Shown: positions 1 through 13,600, counted from the first letter of the stretch. The stretch: DNA of 64,000 nucleotides from Spirometra erinaceieuropaei (GCA_902702965.1 CACRXP010000145.1:497889-561888), one strand, 5' to 3'. The notes: a model not told the origin generated them from the sequence alone. Made by a program: numbers and translations.

Positions 1-768
1 CAGTGGAGGTGTGAACACGGCTCGTAGATTCCAGGGAAAAACCAGGGCCTCGGGCTGTAACACTAGACAACTAAAGAGGCTGTACTTACAAATCTCTCTG
101 TAAGAAAGACTGTGTACGTTAACTGTTGCCACCCACAACGCAAGCAGAAAAGGGGCCATGCGTAATATAGAAATGCATGTTGCACAAAGAGTCCTCAGCG
201 ATACAAAGATCTAAGTTAGGAAAGAAATAGATCGTGATCAAGAATAGAAGGACTGCAGAGTAGCAGAAGACCTTACTTCACGACAGCGTGAGGGAAAATG
301 AGGCAGGGATGTTTTGAAAGCAGCGCGCGCTCAGGCGAAAGGTCAAAAAAGTAGGGAGAGAACGGGATAGCGGGAGCAAATTAAACAGCAATATGGACTG
401 ATTATTTCATATTACAATAAAGTAGTTCACGCACAGTACGAGTATGCAGGACAGAACGGACCACAGAACTCAGGCGGTGGACTAAGCATGACGAAGGGGA
501 TGAACTAGAAGTTGGGGGAAAGGGGGGGTGGCCGTGGCCATCCCCACCAATAGGTCTGTTACAAGGAGTAGTCTTAAAGAATCACCAAAGTCGGAGAAAA
601 CAAAATAAAACACAGGCGGCGTACACACGCACGCACATGCATAAAAGGTAGTAAGAGAACAAAGTGAAAAAAGTGCGAAAATAAAGCTAAAACGGGTCGG
701 GGAGAGGGCACTAGGGCGGATACGACGAACACAGAGTTATTGCACGCGCGGGGCGACTTTAAGGAATT
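1..768. other. 3' flank / probable 3' UTR of the arrestin gene
   Basis: This stretch lies downstream of the arrestin stop codon on the minus strand. No canonical minus-strand AATAAA (TTTATT on the plus strand) was seen, so the polyadenylation site was not located and may lie outside the window. It is purine-rich on the plus strand, with a G run near 520-530. I recognise no other gene or repeat here. Confidence 0.5.
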
Positions 769-997
769 TCAGGAGGAGGGACTCAGGAGCGCTGAGAGCG
801 GAGAAGGGGCTGAGTTGGAGTCCGCAGTCAGTGAGACTTGGGGTTCCGAGAAAGTGGGGGTGTTGTCACCGCCGCCGGCGGCAGCAGCGAAGGGATTACT
901 CGGTGGATTAATGTCTTCTCCGCGCAAGCGCAGTCGTGCAAAGTCCTCAAAGATTAGGTCGTCATTGGAAAGATCCGCTGCGCAGGCCTTTTTCGGG
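769..997 (-). CDS. ARRB: beta-arrestin exon 13 (C-tail)
   Basis: Encodes residues 453-528 and [17 protein letters not shown] (462-479 region) is the AP-2-binding and autoinhibitory C-tail motif; R474 closes the polar core. Beyond it lie an NPF tripeptide (487-489), an Ala/Gly tract and a Ser/Pro-rich end not seen in vertebrate beta-arrestins. The acceptor is CTTTTTAG. Confidence 0.96.
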
Positions 998-3900
998 CTA
1001 AAAAGGTAAGACGACAACATTGAAAACAAACAGAAAGGGCGGAGTGGGACTGGGAAATTTTATTTAACGCATAGTAAATTGTGAAATATTTTGGAAGTCG
1101 TACAAGCAGCTGATATTTGCGCCACAAAGCAATACCCTAATGCATGATGCCGTGAAAACGCCCTTATGGTCAGGCAAACCTCCAGTAGGCGTATCCCCAA
1201 TTTTCAGTGCGAAAAAAAACAAAACTGAGAGGTCAGAAGCGGACGTTTCTATCCTCTTTAAAAATCCTATTTTGCAATGCTCCTCCTTATTGTTAAATCC
1301 TATATGTCCAACGCCTTCACAACGAAAACTGCTGTTGCGTAAACTTTCACGAGAAAGAGCGGGGTTCAGCTTGTGCAGTTCTCAAATTATGAAAGGATCT
1401 ACGAAAAAGGTGGGATTTTAGACGGTCATGAGTGGGTATTTTGATGTGAAAAGGCACAATCAAGAAGCCTGGGGTAAAACGGTGGCTAAGAAGGCGATGG
1501 ACAGAGACAGCAGTTGCTACGAACATCTCGTCCGCTGAGAGGCTGATGAAGTTTCGATTTAACGAATCCTCCGACTCCGAGTTTGGTTGCGGTAGAGATC
1601 CGTCCTGTGGGGAGTTCACTTCAGCACTGGCCGCGGTCGGTCGGGCAGATTCGTCCTCGTCAATTACTGGCTTCGGATGAGTCAGCGTGAAGGGGAGTTC
1701 GACGCAAACATCGCTGAAAGTGACGAGCAAGAAATGCCTCTAAGATAAGTATAGGATGAATATCTAAAGAGCTCTTGGGCAAATCATTATTCAAATGCAA
1801 GAAGACGTAACGTATGTCAAAAGGCAATGAGATGTGCTGACGACCATAACTAGCGGAGCACTGGCAACTTATGCGTGAACAGTCGTGGAAGCGAAGACTA
1901 CCGGTGCACCAGCCTTGCATTTTTCCTAGGTTCTACAGTGCCCAAGTAACAAAGCCTAGTGATAGGACCGGAGTTGAGGTGTAGCGCTTTACAGCATTTA
2001 TCGAAGAGGAGCATGAGAGTTCGTAGACCCTATTTCACGCATTTAAAAGAAAGAATGAAAATAATACCTGCTAGGGGAATTACAACTTGTCCCCAGCTTA
2101 AGTGGTCATAGGCGGGGGATGTCAGACTAACAAAACGCCCGAGTAGATTAGTCGAATGAATACTACCAGTGAAGTTGAGCATGCTCCCCAAAAAAACACA
2201 TTCGAATATTCCTATAAAGTTGCCGAGTCACCTAGTAAGCTTATTTTAGGCCTGATTCAGAATAATCCGGACAAACAAGGAATTCTGCGACGCTTAAAGG
2301 TTGATAAATTCGCTGCGATAAAGTGAACATAGCATTCGAAATGCACTTACCTGACACCGAACCCAAGAACTAGGCGAACTCTTACACGGTACTGAACAAT
2401 CATGCCGAGATTTTCCTTCTGAGTGGGATCGCTGACGCTGGAGAAGGAAGTAACATAGTCAAAAATTAGAAATCAAAGCTTCATACAGACAGTAAAAGTA
2501 CAATAAGTCGCAGATAATTTTGCAAAAAATCAAAGAACGTGATAGAGTGACATGGCAAATATTCAGGTAGAGAAACGGATGCAGTAAGGGCAAAGTATGC
2601 ATCACCGGATTCCCGCAATATACGTATTCAAGGCGTGCAGTATGTCGGTTTTTGTATCATCTGTTGTATGATAGAGAAACGGTCAAGGTCAACTATCTAA
2701 CAAACCTGCTAGTTGAGCTAGTGTGTACTGGTTATTATTGCAAAGCTGAAAGCATTACGCAAAAATCCAACCTTACTTTGAGTGAAATGACTTCCTTTAA
2801 CACTCCCCTAGATGAGATAGCAGTCCTCGGAAACGGATCGGTTAGTTCTGGTCTTTTGGATTTTCGAGTCATAAAATGTCGCCAATTTCAGTTGAGACTG
2901 GTTCATTCATCTAAATTTCCCTTAATTAGACCAAAGGGTCTCAGTTGGCATAGCTGGTCTGTTTGCGGAGTGCGAAAAATACTGATTAAATTACGTAGTT
3001 TAGTAAGAAAGGACGGCAGGATTCCCAAGCCAAGTACCGATCTACTCACATGAAAGACAGTCAGTGAAATGGCTCGAATAGGACGTCATAATGAACGCAA
3101 GTTGAAAACTGCGGAGTATGCGTATAAGTCTTATTTAACTGACCTGAATACAATTAATAACACATTAGTTGCCGAGTTAAGCGGCCAACGTTTCAGAGCC
3201 TAACGCCACACAGCCCCTATCATAGGGACCAATCAAACAGCATTCCTTGAAAAAATGCCGCATGATATCAAGATGGCAAGCTGTTCGGTTAAGGCAAGCT
3301 GGTCCAGGTCTCGCAAATGGGCAATATAGTTTGGCCTGTGTGGAACAAAGATGTAAACAGCAACGATAAGGCGCTTTTGGCCGCGAGCCCCTATGCGCCT
3401 ACACAAAATCCGAAAGGAGGTCAAGAAGCATGTTATGGGGAAAGGTGGATAAGGGTAGAAAGGCTTAAGTTAAGCAAAAACAGAAAATTGTTCTGACAGC
3501 GGCGCCCCGGTCAGGATGCAAAACGGCCTTCTGGGCATCGCAGTAACAGTGAGCTGTTTAGCGACCGTATTCCCACAACAACGTGAGCTCTGTGCGGCAG
3601 GCCATCAAAGGATGCAAGTTTTTGTGAATTCTACCCATGGCCACGAGTGGGGTAAATGGTGAGGCTAGGAGAATTTTGTGGGAGTTGGGTAGTCAGACTG
3701 TCGAGTCTTCGGCATGACAAATGTCATCCACGTAATGCTGCCATATTTTGCGTGGCTGTGGGATGCATAAACTAAATGTCTGTTCAAACCGCCGTGCGAA
3801 AAGGTTCGTCTTAAGATACGAAAGGAGGGCCCATTTCAATTCCCTATTCCATTCATAGGTGTGGGAAAGCCAAATTTTTTTTCGCGTATGCGGATTGCGA

Positions 3901-6900
3901 ATGTGTCAAGATAAATGAGGGCTTTTGCATGCAAAACGAGGAGTAACTTTTGAATTGTTCAGACGCAAATCCCACAATCCTCAGCGACATATTCTGCCAA
4001 CCCAGCTCGCTATCGCGGACAGACGAAATGGAATGGTCAGAAAGAGCAGACAAATACAAAAAAAAAACAAGTGAAAAAGTTCTAAAAAATACTGTCAGTT
4101 AGAGTTTCGCTATGAGGATGACCCCTGTCCTTCCGAATCTACAGGGTCACTGCCTACGGTTCTAGCAGAATAAGAGTATTGCACTCACATTAACGGTGTG
4201 GGGGCGTTGCACAGATTAACATACGTTGCAGTATTCTCACATCATACGAGGGGAATTTAAGGAAAAGTATTTGGGCAGGACTGTCACAGCCTAGACTATC
4301 GAAATTAAAAGGAATACCGACCAAAGACAAGATTTCTAGATTGCTACCCGTCATCAGCCAGCCGTGCGCAGTCCTTATCTGAAACACTTGCGATTCAAAC
4401 GTGAGATCCTTGGTTATCGGGTCGGAAGCTTTATCATTGAGCCACGGACCCCATGGTCTGTCTGTGCGATCGCAAACACCAACTACGTTGGCAACGGAAC
4501 TACGGTATTTGAGCGTTCCACTGCGCTTGAGGCTCGATTTGGAGTCTACAAAGGCAGTCGCATGGCGACCATGAATAGATGTAGATTGGAATGGACATTT
4601 CTGGCTTAGTAATCGTCGTCAGCCAGTCATACCCAACCCAAGTGACTGTCCTTGTGGGTGCTAGATTGCGCCTCAAAGCAAAACGGGACGACTATGTCCC
4701 GGTCACCCCATTGGTGAACGCAATCCCAACATACTCTCCAACTATCGTGTTACCAAGGAAGACAATAAAGCGATAAGAGGACGAAAGAATGCTTTTTAGA
4801 CTACGAAGAACCCACCGCCCATCCTAACTCCCCCAAAAACATGACGTTTGCCTTAAGCAATTAGGCGATCCTGAATGGGAAAGGCAAGGAGGAGGAGGAG
4901 GAGGAGGAGGAGGAGGAGAGGGCAAGGGGCATTGAGACAGAGAAGAGGGCAAATGGGACGCACATCGTGGAGGAGGCCAGATTGGTGTCTTCATTCTTGA
5001 GTTTTCCATCCAGAGCGAGGCCACGTTTCTCCCGATTGTTTGAGAGGAGTGGGCACATATGGTACACTTTGCACCAACCAGTTTGGCTCGGCAGAATTGG
5101 CAGGCCCTCGCTGGTAATGAGAAGAAAGGTGTGCAACAGACAGCAGTTAGGATGAACCGCTGTGAGTAATTGTTTCATGGGATTGGAAAATCGTGACTGA
5201 ATCTGGGGAAGAAGGGAATATCTATTCACAAATGGCATCGATATGTGGTGTTCATCTGTGCTCCAGCTGAGCTAACAGTAATAACAAAAGCGGATCAATG
5301 AGAAGAAAATGGGACGAGATTTTGGAATTAAAATTAGTTTGAGAGAAATCTTTACAAGGTGTAAAGTTCTCCATAATTTACTCACGTGTACTCCAAACAG
5401 GGCTGTCCATGCTAACAATTTTCTTTCCAGTAAGAAGCTAAACAGCACATTACTCAAAAATCCTACAGCGGACAGCAAAGGGAACGGACTGGCAGAGAGT
5501 ACCATTCACTGCTGCAATGGAACAGGCCGTCTGCATCACCGAACGAAAGCGCTCACTGTGGAAACGGCTAACTGGGGGTAGGCGGCTGTGAGGTTAAAAA
5601 GTACTTTCACATACTGGTGCTCGTCCTCGTAACACGGACCGAGAACACAATATTCCCATCCCGCTGGACTTCAGATTGGGCAGAATGAAACAGACGGACG
5701 CCAATACTGTGAGGAGAGGCGCCGAGTCGACAGAGGATACGTAGTGACTCAACAAACCTACTTGAACGTCAGTTATGAGATGGACAAAAAAAGAACAAAA
5801 ACACGAACTTTGCGTGGCAAGAGTAAACTGAGGACACGAAGTTTGAAGGCAAGCATTCATTGAACATCGGTTGCACTCGTGTAAACTTTCGAAATCAGAT
5901 CAGTTCTGAATTTTAAACCTCCGATTTTTAATGAGGTTGTACTTTAGTAGGCGCAGCCGAGGCGCTGCTAAGTGGAAAATAAATGATTCTAGTCACGTGG
6001 TAAGGGAAATCGGGGCACCGTGTGCTCCACAGCAGGGTGAGAGCATGGATGGTGACTTGCGCATGAGTTAGTTTATAGCGATAGTAGACTTAAACCGCAT
6101 TTGCAGCATTCTCCCCTCCTCTCCCACCTGGGCCCAGTGTCATGACAGAGTCAAGAAGACCGGAGGGGGGAGAGGACGTAAGTGGCTGGAACGGCGAAAA
6201 CCCACACCTAGGTGTACTACCACATCCCCGGATCCGCAACCTACACTAAGCAAGATCTTACACCAAAAAGGGGACAGCTCAGATCTCAATTGGCGCGGCG
6301 TGCGCCTGCAATCAGGCCTTCCGACACACCCTGAATGCAGACATTTGTCGTGGGTGAACATTCTCGATAACGCCTGCCGGATTCCCATCTAGCCCCTGTG
6401 TTTGTCCAAGTCACATGATGAGCAGCTATTTATTTAACTGACTGTGCAGATGTTTGTTCACCTGCCAAGGGAATGTTTGACTATTCGCAGGTTACATCTG
6501 AGAAAAATATTGATTGCTGTTTGAACGCCCACGATTTATTCGCATGTAGGAATGCCTGTAGAAAACACCTGCTTCGAAGGGCAGGCAGGGAAAGGTGGAC
6601 ACAGGACTGTGTTAATGAGTGCGCGAGTACGTACGCATAAGGAGTAATAAACGGCGGAGACGGTGAGCAGCCGAAACACGTGGGGATGGGGGATAGTGAG
6701 GTAGACAGACTGTGGAAGGGAAGTGAAGGACTCAGCCGCCAGATATTAGGATACATAACTGAAAAATTACGAGCCCATATAACTGTCCTGTCCTCGCCGA
6801 GGGTCTGGCGACCGTGGACAAATGTGTGTAGCAATAAAATAGCCTTGGCGACAAGAGGGGGGTCATAGTTAGCAAGAATGATTTTCCAAATTTAGAGCAA

Positions 6901-9900
6901 AGGGCTAAGCATGTCTGGCCGACGTAATGGTTACATTGGAATTACAACACCTACGCGGCAGTGAGACATATGGATAGATTGCATGTTTTGCGTAAATCTC
7001 GGGCAGATAGCAGCGAAATGGCGTGGGGGCAAGGAGGAATCAAACCCCGTCTGTCATAAAAAGCACTGACTCCAAAGATTGTTCTCTCACATTAAATGGG
7101 ACAAAACCACATGTGCTCCACAGATATAAGCAAAATCAGGTATCGTATGGAAGCGGCGTCTGTCAAGTTGTCTCGACCGTTCTCACACGACACCCTCTGA
7201 TCGGAAACTCCGAGCAAGGATAAACTGCGATAGACCATTGACTGAAGGAGGGAAATAAGTAAGAAAACAGTAGAACGTCCCGAGCGTTTCCATCTCCAAC
7301 ACCCTGATATACATATCTTGAGAAGATGGGATGGACAAAACGTCCCATTGATTTGACGTTACTTCAGGACAGAATACGGTCGTTCAGTTTTTGCCCCGGC
7401 GAAAACATAGTGAGAAATCAATGGTCGAGATTAGAATGGCTATCGTCGACTTATTTGCCGTCGTCAACCTTCCCGGACTTCCTGTACAGCCGGCGCTGGT
7501 CACTCCAGTAGCGGCCTGTTTTTTACAGTTCTGGCTAGGAAACATCAGTCGGGCAAAGTAAAAAAGTACTTAGACTGTGAATAGCTCTGGGAGCTCTGTG
7601 GCTCTGTGCTGGACAGAGGAAAAAGGTCCGTTTAGCATAAAGTGCACAGCATACTAGGGATAAAAGAAAAAGGTTCTCTGGATTGTGGAAAGTGACAGCC
7701 GTTCAAATCAAGTTAACTGTTCGAGTGAGGAAAACACTAAATTGTCGTTGAGTTGTGCATAATGGCGGGGGCGGCATTGCCCTCTGGTGGACAAAAGTGC
7801 TCGTGCAGCTTTCATTGGAGTTCTATGTAACGCCTTCTTTTGTCTTATTGTTCGTATACCCGTTCGTATCATAAAGCACCTGATATGCGTCAGTTAACTG
7901 AGGCACATTGTCATGGTAGCAGCCCCTAGCTTGGGATTTTATTTCTTTCTTAAAATGTCCATTAAGCCTAATGAAATTTAACTACAGTTGCCTCAATAAT
8001 TTAACATTGGGTCACGGGCTGTGGAAGGGGGAGGATGTGCTTAAAGATGTAGCTGCACAAAAGCGGCTTAGGATATTTTTCTTGTGGCGAGAAAGGTCTC
8101 GAAGACGCACCAAACACAAGAAGAATTCTCAGTTATTGAAGAACAAAAGAGTCACGAGACACCGGTGAAATAACTCAAAATTAAGCAGTCAAGCAGCCTC
8201 CAAAATGTGTAAAATGGGTGATAAAACAAGACTTTTATACTTCTATCAAGTGAGAAAACCACGGAGGTTAGGCACAGCAGCCCCACAAACATTACCATAG
8301 AAAGAGATACATGAAAGACCGAAAATCTATTATGCTCTTCAAACGCATAATTGTAAAATAGATTGTTTGCATGTGATGAAATATTGGTCCTCTGACAGTT
8401 GTGCCAACGATGTCAACTGTGTGCTCCACAGCAAGCTGAGGCAGACACGGTGACTTGCGCGTGAATTAGTCTGCCGTGAATGTAGAACTTGCGCTGCGTC
8501 TAATACTCTCTATCCTCCTTGCCCACCCGGATCCGGTGTTGAGACACAGTCGACAAGACCTGAGGGGAGGAAGTGCGCAGGTGGTTGGCACGGCCAGACC
8601 TGCACCTAGGTGTACCACTACACCCCCTGGTCCACAACAAACACTTGACCAGAATTTTAACCAACAAGAAAAACAGATGACACAAGTGCCTGGACAACCA
8701 TGCACACGGCCTGTATACCCAGGGGGTGGTCGTCGTCGCGAGGTTTGTGGTAGGGACGATTGGGGGAGAGGTTGACGTTGCTAGGTTTTTGGTACAGTGC
8801 GTCCGAAGGTGCCCTACAAGGTCGATTCGTGCGCTAGCAGCGGGGGGCGTATTGGAAGCAGCGGATAATTGGCACTGAGTAGTCGAGGTATTTGTGACTT
8901 GCGAGCCTTCCGTTTGGCTTTGGCGGTGGCGGTCCGATTTGCTTCGTAGATGACAGCGCCGGTCTTCACTTCTTTTCTCCAGACCAGTCTGTTCTAGGCG
9001 GGGTTCACCGAGTTGATCTGCAATCTATTCAGAGATTTCTTCAAAGTGTCCTTGTAGCGACGTCTTGGTCCTCCTTGTCGACGTGTACCCGTTGCGACAT
9101 TTGCATAGAAGAGCTGTTTCGGTAGACGCGTATCTTCCATCCTCACGAGACGGTGTGAATACAGAGGATTCCGGCTTCCGTGTCGGGGATCCTGTCTGCT
9201 CATCTCGGCTATAGTATTCTGCGAAGGCGGCAGAGATGGAAGTGGCTGAACTTCCTGGCATGACCTGCGTAGACGGCCCAAGTCTCCGCTCCATATAGGA
9301 GTGTCGCCATGACGACGGTTTTTTACATCTGCAGTTTGATGTTTAGTTGAAGGCCGTGGCGGTTGCACACGGAGGCTTGAAGCCGGCAGAGGGCCTGGCT
9401 GCGTTTGAGGAGCCAACGGGCAACCTCATTGTCAATGTTTGCGTTGCGTGAGAGTTTGCTTCTTCGATAGGCGAAGTTATCCACGTTTTGGAGTGGATTG
9501 CCGTCGACAGTGATCCAAAAAGTGTTGTATTCAGCGTTCGGTGACGGTTAATGCATGATCACTCCAGAAGATTACTATTTGTACAGTGCCGAATGATGCC
9601 GCTAAGGCCGATTACGTGCCTCTCGACGAAGACCATACAATTACGACTTAGATTTACTCTATGCAACTGCAACGTGAATGAGTCGCGTTAGCTTGAAAGC
9701 AGTCCGGAATACTTAGTCCAAAACAGGTGCTATTCATGCCGAATAATGTGAGACCTCACGCTGCAAAACTCTTCTGTGAAGAAAACTGTAAGTCAGGATG
9801 AAAAATTCTACCCCATCCCGCTACTCATATCGCCCGACATTTTTCCAGCCGACCATCGTCATTTCTTGGCACGAGATAATAACAAGCGAAATAGGCAACT

Positions 9901-10557
9901 GCGCCTGGGAAGATGCGTCACAACTCATTCGCCAGGACCACACACGCCACACCTTCAAGGTGGAAGAGGCCGAAATTCTGGTGCAAAATGACAATCGCGT
10001 GAGCCACAAGCTGGTTACATCATTGTTTTTTGACCCACAGTCCGGCAACAAGCACAGTAACGTGCATCCTCCACCCCCCCCCCCACGCTCAGTCCTCAAA
10101 CCTTGGCTGCACAGAGTAATTAGCCAAGGGGGAGGACATTCCTTCGAGTGTCAATGGCGGTGAGCCAAATTACAACTCAGATATCATATCAATAAGTAAA
10201 AAAATGATGAACCAAGGGTAATGAGCGACTAGGATTCGGGAAAGCAGGCATTTATTGCACCAAGTGCAACCATCTGCGACGAATGCGGGAGCCACAAACT
10301 TTTATAGGCATGCACCCTATGAATATTGCAAACCCTGTGAGCTCGCAACCGCTGTAACTAACTCCGATGGTGGGTTCTGACGTGAATGGGAAATTAGAAT
10401 CATTCTGGCAATGGATTCTCCTTAACTGATGCCTGGAACTTGCATTTTCACTTATTTCGGTTATGCTGAATTGCCAGAAAACTAAACCGGTGAAAATTTC
10501 CTGATATCATCAAAGGGAACGGGTCCTTCGGGAAGATAGAGCAGGAAAAAGGGAAAG

Positions 10558-10633
<76 letters not shown>

Positions 10634-13600
10634 AGCGGACGTGCAGGCTAAAAACTTAACAAATAAAGATAGGACCGGGTTGGTGGCCCCCACACCCCAC
10701 CAACCGACCCCATCTGGAAGCAATAATCTCCACAACAGACAATGCGATCGTGAACAAAGTCAAAAAGGGATGTAAGGAACTTACTCATATTCTGCTTCGT
10801 CAACGGTGCACTTGTACACGGCCCGACTGAAGAGCATAATGTCCGCAACTTGCATAACTGGTAGGAGTAAAGTAACAGAACGTAAGAATAGGTTGTTGAT
10901 GTTAATACCAAAAAAACTATCACGAGAAAAATCGACATGGATGACAAAGGGAAAAACCTAGTCCCATCCAAAGCAATATTAATGTTAAGAAAGTAACAAC
11001 AGAAAATGATCTTGTCGTGCGCAAGGTCGCCATTTTAGGCAAGAAATCGAATGCGAATCCTCGAAGAAACCGAAAGCAGGCTAAGGACTTTATAAGACAA
11101 CCTGTTCCACGGACCGATTTAATAGTCATGCTGAACAACCGACTTTGAGTAACTTATACCACGAAAAGACAGCTGAGGCGCCGTTGAATAACGCAGAGCA
11201 AGGTGAAAAGCAACATTTGGATGCGTCGGTTGTTTGAAACATGGCATCTGCGGTAGACACAAGACGGAGACAGTCCAGATCGTGCCCTCTCCCAGTCATC
11301 TACCTGCTCAGACACACATAACCTGCTGCAAAATAGCGTGGAGTGAAAAGTATCACACAGGGTAAGCTAGCTGCCTAATGTGACAGCTTTGGTGTCCAGT
11401 AACGAGCCGTTGTGGAAGTAATATATCGCTCATCTATATCGTGTCAAAATCGGCAGGCCGTTGCAATTGTTAGTAGACCCGCCCCAACCCGTTACGAGAA
11501 CGCTGACTTCCAGAAAGCTGGATAGTGAACCTGGGACCTCGTTTCCGCCAATACGGCCTTCTTGACAGGTGAAATACTGATTAGGTTTTCATCCTCAAAG
11601 ACTGTGTGGTGCCCACCGTAGCAGTTTCACGTGGATCGGTGGTAGTGGGTGATAGAAGGGCATCTGATCTCCTAATCAGCTTTCCTACGGCTCCTTCTCG
11701 ATAGTGAGAGCCAATTTCAGCAATTTCCATAGGTTTCGTACCTGGTGAAATGTTGGCGTAAATTTCGAAATGCGTTTTCGTCTATAAAGCATCACTCAGG
11801 TAGTATAATACCTAGATATTTCGGTCACGCCAAGAGGCCGGCTTTTGAATGCGCACCTTTCCGGTCGCCTGCAAAAAGCATATATGGCAGAAAATGTTTA
11901 CTCAAATAGTATGAATACTCCATTAAGCTTGGATAACATTGCAAATCCAAATATGTCTCGTAGAAAAAACCCACAAAAATATCCTTTCTTGCATTCGACT
12001 GGTAGTATATTACGCCATCTACAGTTTTATACTCAGAAGAAAGTATCCCCGGTCTCAAGTTTTCAATTCCCGGATAATTGGAACCCGACCTTGTCGCTGA
12101 ACTTATGCTTCCAAACTATACGCTGAAAACTTTCAATTTAAGAAAACTCGTGCACTATTCTCTGTTATAAATAAATTCCGCTGCGCTATCGTATAAAAAC
12201 CTGGTCGGAGTACGATATAGAAGAGGAGGGGTAGGGGTACGCCAAGGTGAGCGTCCTTGCCATGCAGACCGCGTGCGCCCTGGCCCGCCTCTGGTTTTCC
12301 TGACTCTTTCTTGACACCGGTTCTAGGTGGGGGAGGGGAAGAGGATGCGGTAGATGCGGCACAAATCTACCATCACAATAAAAGAAGCCATGCGTAAGTT
12401 ATCATCCCTACTCTCACTCTGATGTAAAGCACACGGAGGACATCGTCGGTCACGACGGTGGAACTATCATGTCAAGAGGACACCAGAGACAGTTAAAAAA
12501 TTTTGCAACTGACGTGGACACTGTTGAGAATTTCGCGACGAGTATTAATGAACAGAGCAGTACGATTATAATGGTAGGGGGCGCTCACCGATCGTTTCTA
12601 CGAGCGTGACTGGCTGACGACGGCTAATAAGCCAGAAATGGCCATCCCAGTCTCCCTTGTCTTTGTCGGTAATAACATGGCACGATTATATTTGAATCGA
12701 TAGTTAATGGTCTTAAAAATCTCATCATCGCAAGTTACGGTGAGAGTGAAAACCACTTCTTCTTTGAATTTAAAATTTACTGAGGACGTAAAGAACTACA
12801 CAATGGATACGAGAGGGAATATTTTTTGCGTGCTTCCTATAATATATATTTATGTTTGTAAGGGCATCGAAAATCAATGAGAGAATACATGCTACATGCT
12901 CCTACGTGGTTTTTGCAGGCAGACAGAAAGGTCGATAGAAACGAACTGGCAAGTTCCAGAAAGCAGTTCAGAAGAGGAAGAAGAAATGCGACCACTGAAA
13001 CAGGGAGCTTATTGGACTGGCTTTTCGGATTCTCATTCGAACCCATCATCAGTGACTGTCTCTGACGATGGGTTCGAGCGAGAATTTGAAACGTCAGGCC
13101 AACAAACTCCTTCATGACAGAAAGGCACATGCGAAGACCGGCATTCTTAAAACTGTGCTGGATTATAATCAATATTACACTCCCACCAAGTAATCCTTCG
13201 TAATCCGAAACATATTTCGGAACTGCGTTTAACATTTCACAATATACACCACTTGGTGTGGCCTTTATTACGCATGCTATAAGCAACCACGGCAGATAAG
13301 CAGCAAAACCCACTGCCGTTAATATACAGTTGATGTATTAATTCATGAAATGTTAACCGAACTTCTGAAATGCGTTTTGCACTGAAAAAGACTACTTACG
13401 TACAGTTGTAATATTAATAACCGTGCAGCATAAATCCCATGAGTTACTTCAGGATTCTGGCTTTCGAGACAACTTCCCTTTTGGCCGCCTGCAGGAATGA
13501 GACTGAGCAAAAATGGTTACGTAAGTAGTACACAACTTTTTCATTGATTTTCGATGCCCATATAAGTTGAAATAGAAAACATGCATAAAATATTCACCCT

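Larger units (their letters stand above)
2438..4963 (-). other. arrestin intron 10 (2.5 kb)
   Basis: Contains the GGA repeat and a degenerate SINE-A copy. The rest (2.45-4.55 kb) has short open frames on both strands, the longest 133 codons on the plus strand at 2652-3053, with no recognisable motif. Confidence 0.7.
5111..10784 (-). other. arrestin intron 9 (5.7 kb)
   Basis: Contains SINE-B copies (6015-6395 and 8418-8720), an RTE-like element end (8745-9560), a Penelope-like tail (9860-10115) and the GA microsatellite. Stretches 5.2-6.0 and 6.4-8.4 kb show only short open frames and nothing I recognise. Confidence 0.7.
11745..13236. mobile_element. fold-back element copy FB-C, interrupted by SINE insertions
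   Basis: The left part (11745-12200) starts TGAAATGTTGGCG, then CGAAATGCGTTTTCG, CTAGATATTTCGG and GTCGCCTGCAAAAAGC, and aligns with FB-B. The right part (about 12695-13236) aligns with the other copies through GGTCTTAAAAATCTC and GTAAGGGCATCGAAAATC, and ends CTGCGTTTAACATTTCAC, the inverted mate of the left end. The middle 12200-12695 is foreign and holds SINE-B and SINE-A sequence. Confidence 0.65.

Noticed and set aside
1535..1560. A CTGATGA plus GTTTC pattern suggesting a hammerhead ribozyme
   Set aside because: It lies antisense to arrestin exon 12 and the required flanking stems and GAAA are not present.
4585..4776. A plus-strand frame beginning [10 protein letters not shown] as a small protein gene
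   Set aside because: It is a translation of the SINE-A core; similar peptides appear wherever the repeat lies in this orientation.
4861..5238. A 125-codon minus-strand frame ending in a poly-serine run, as a gene of its own
   Set aside because: Only 4964-5110 is real (arrestin exon 10). The rest is intron on both sides; the serines come from the GGA microsatellite.
10448..10735. A minus-strand frame with a long Leu-Ser repeat
   Set aside because: Produced by the (GA)n microsatellite; no motif outside the repeat.
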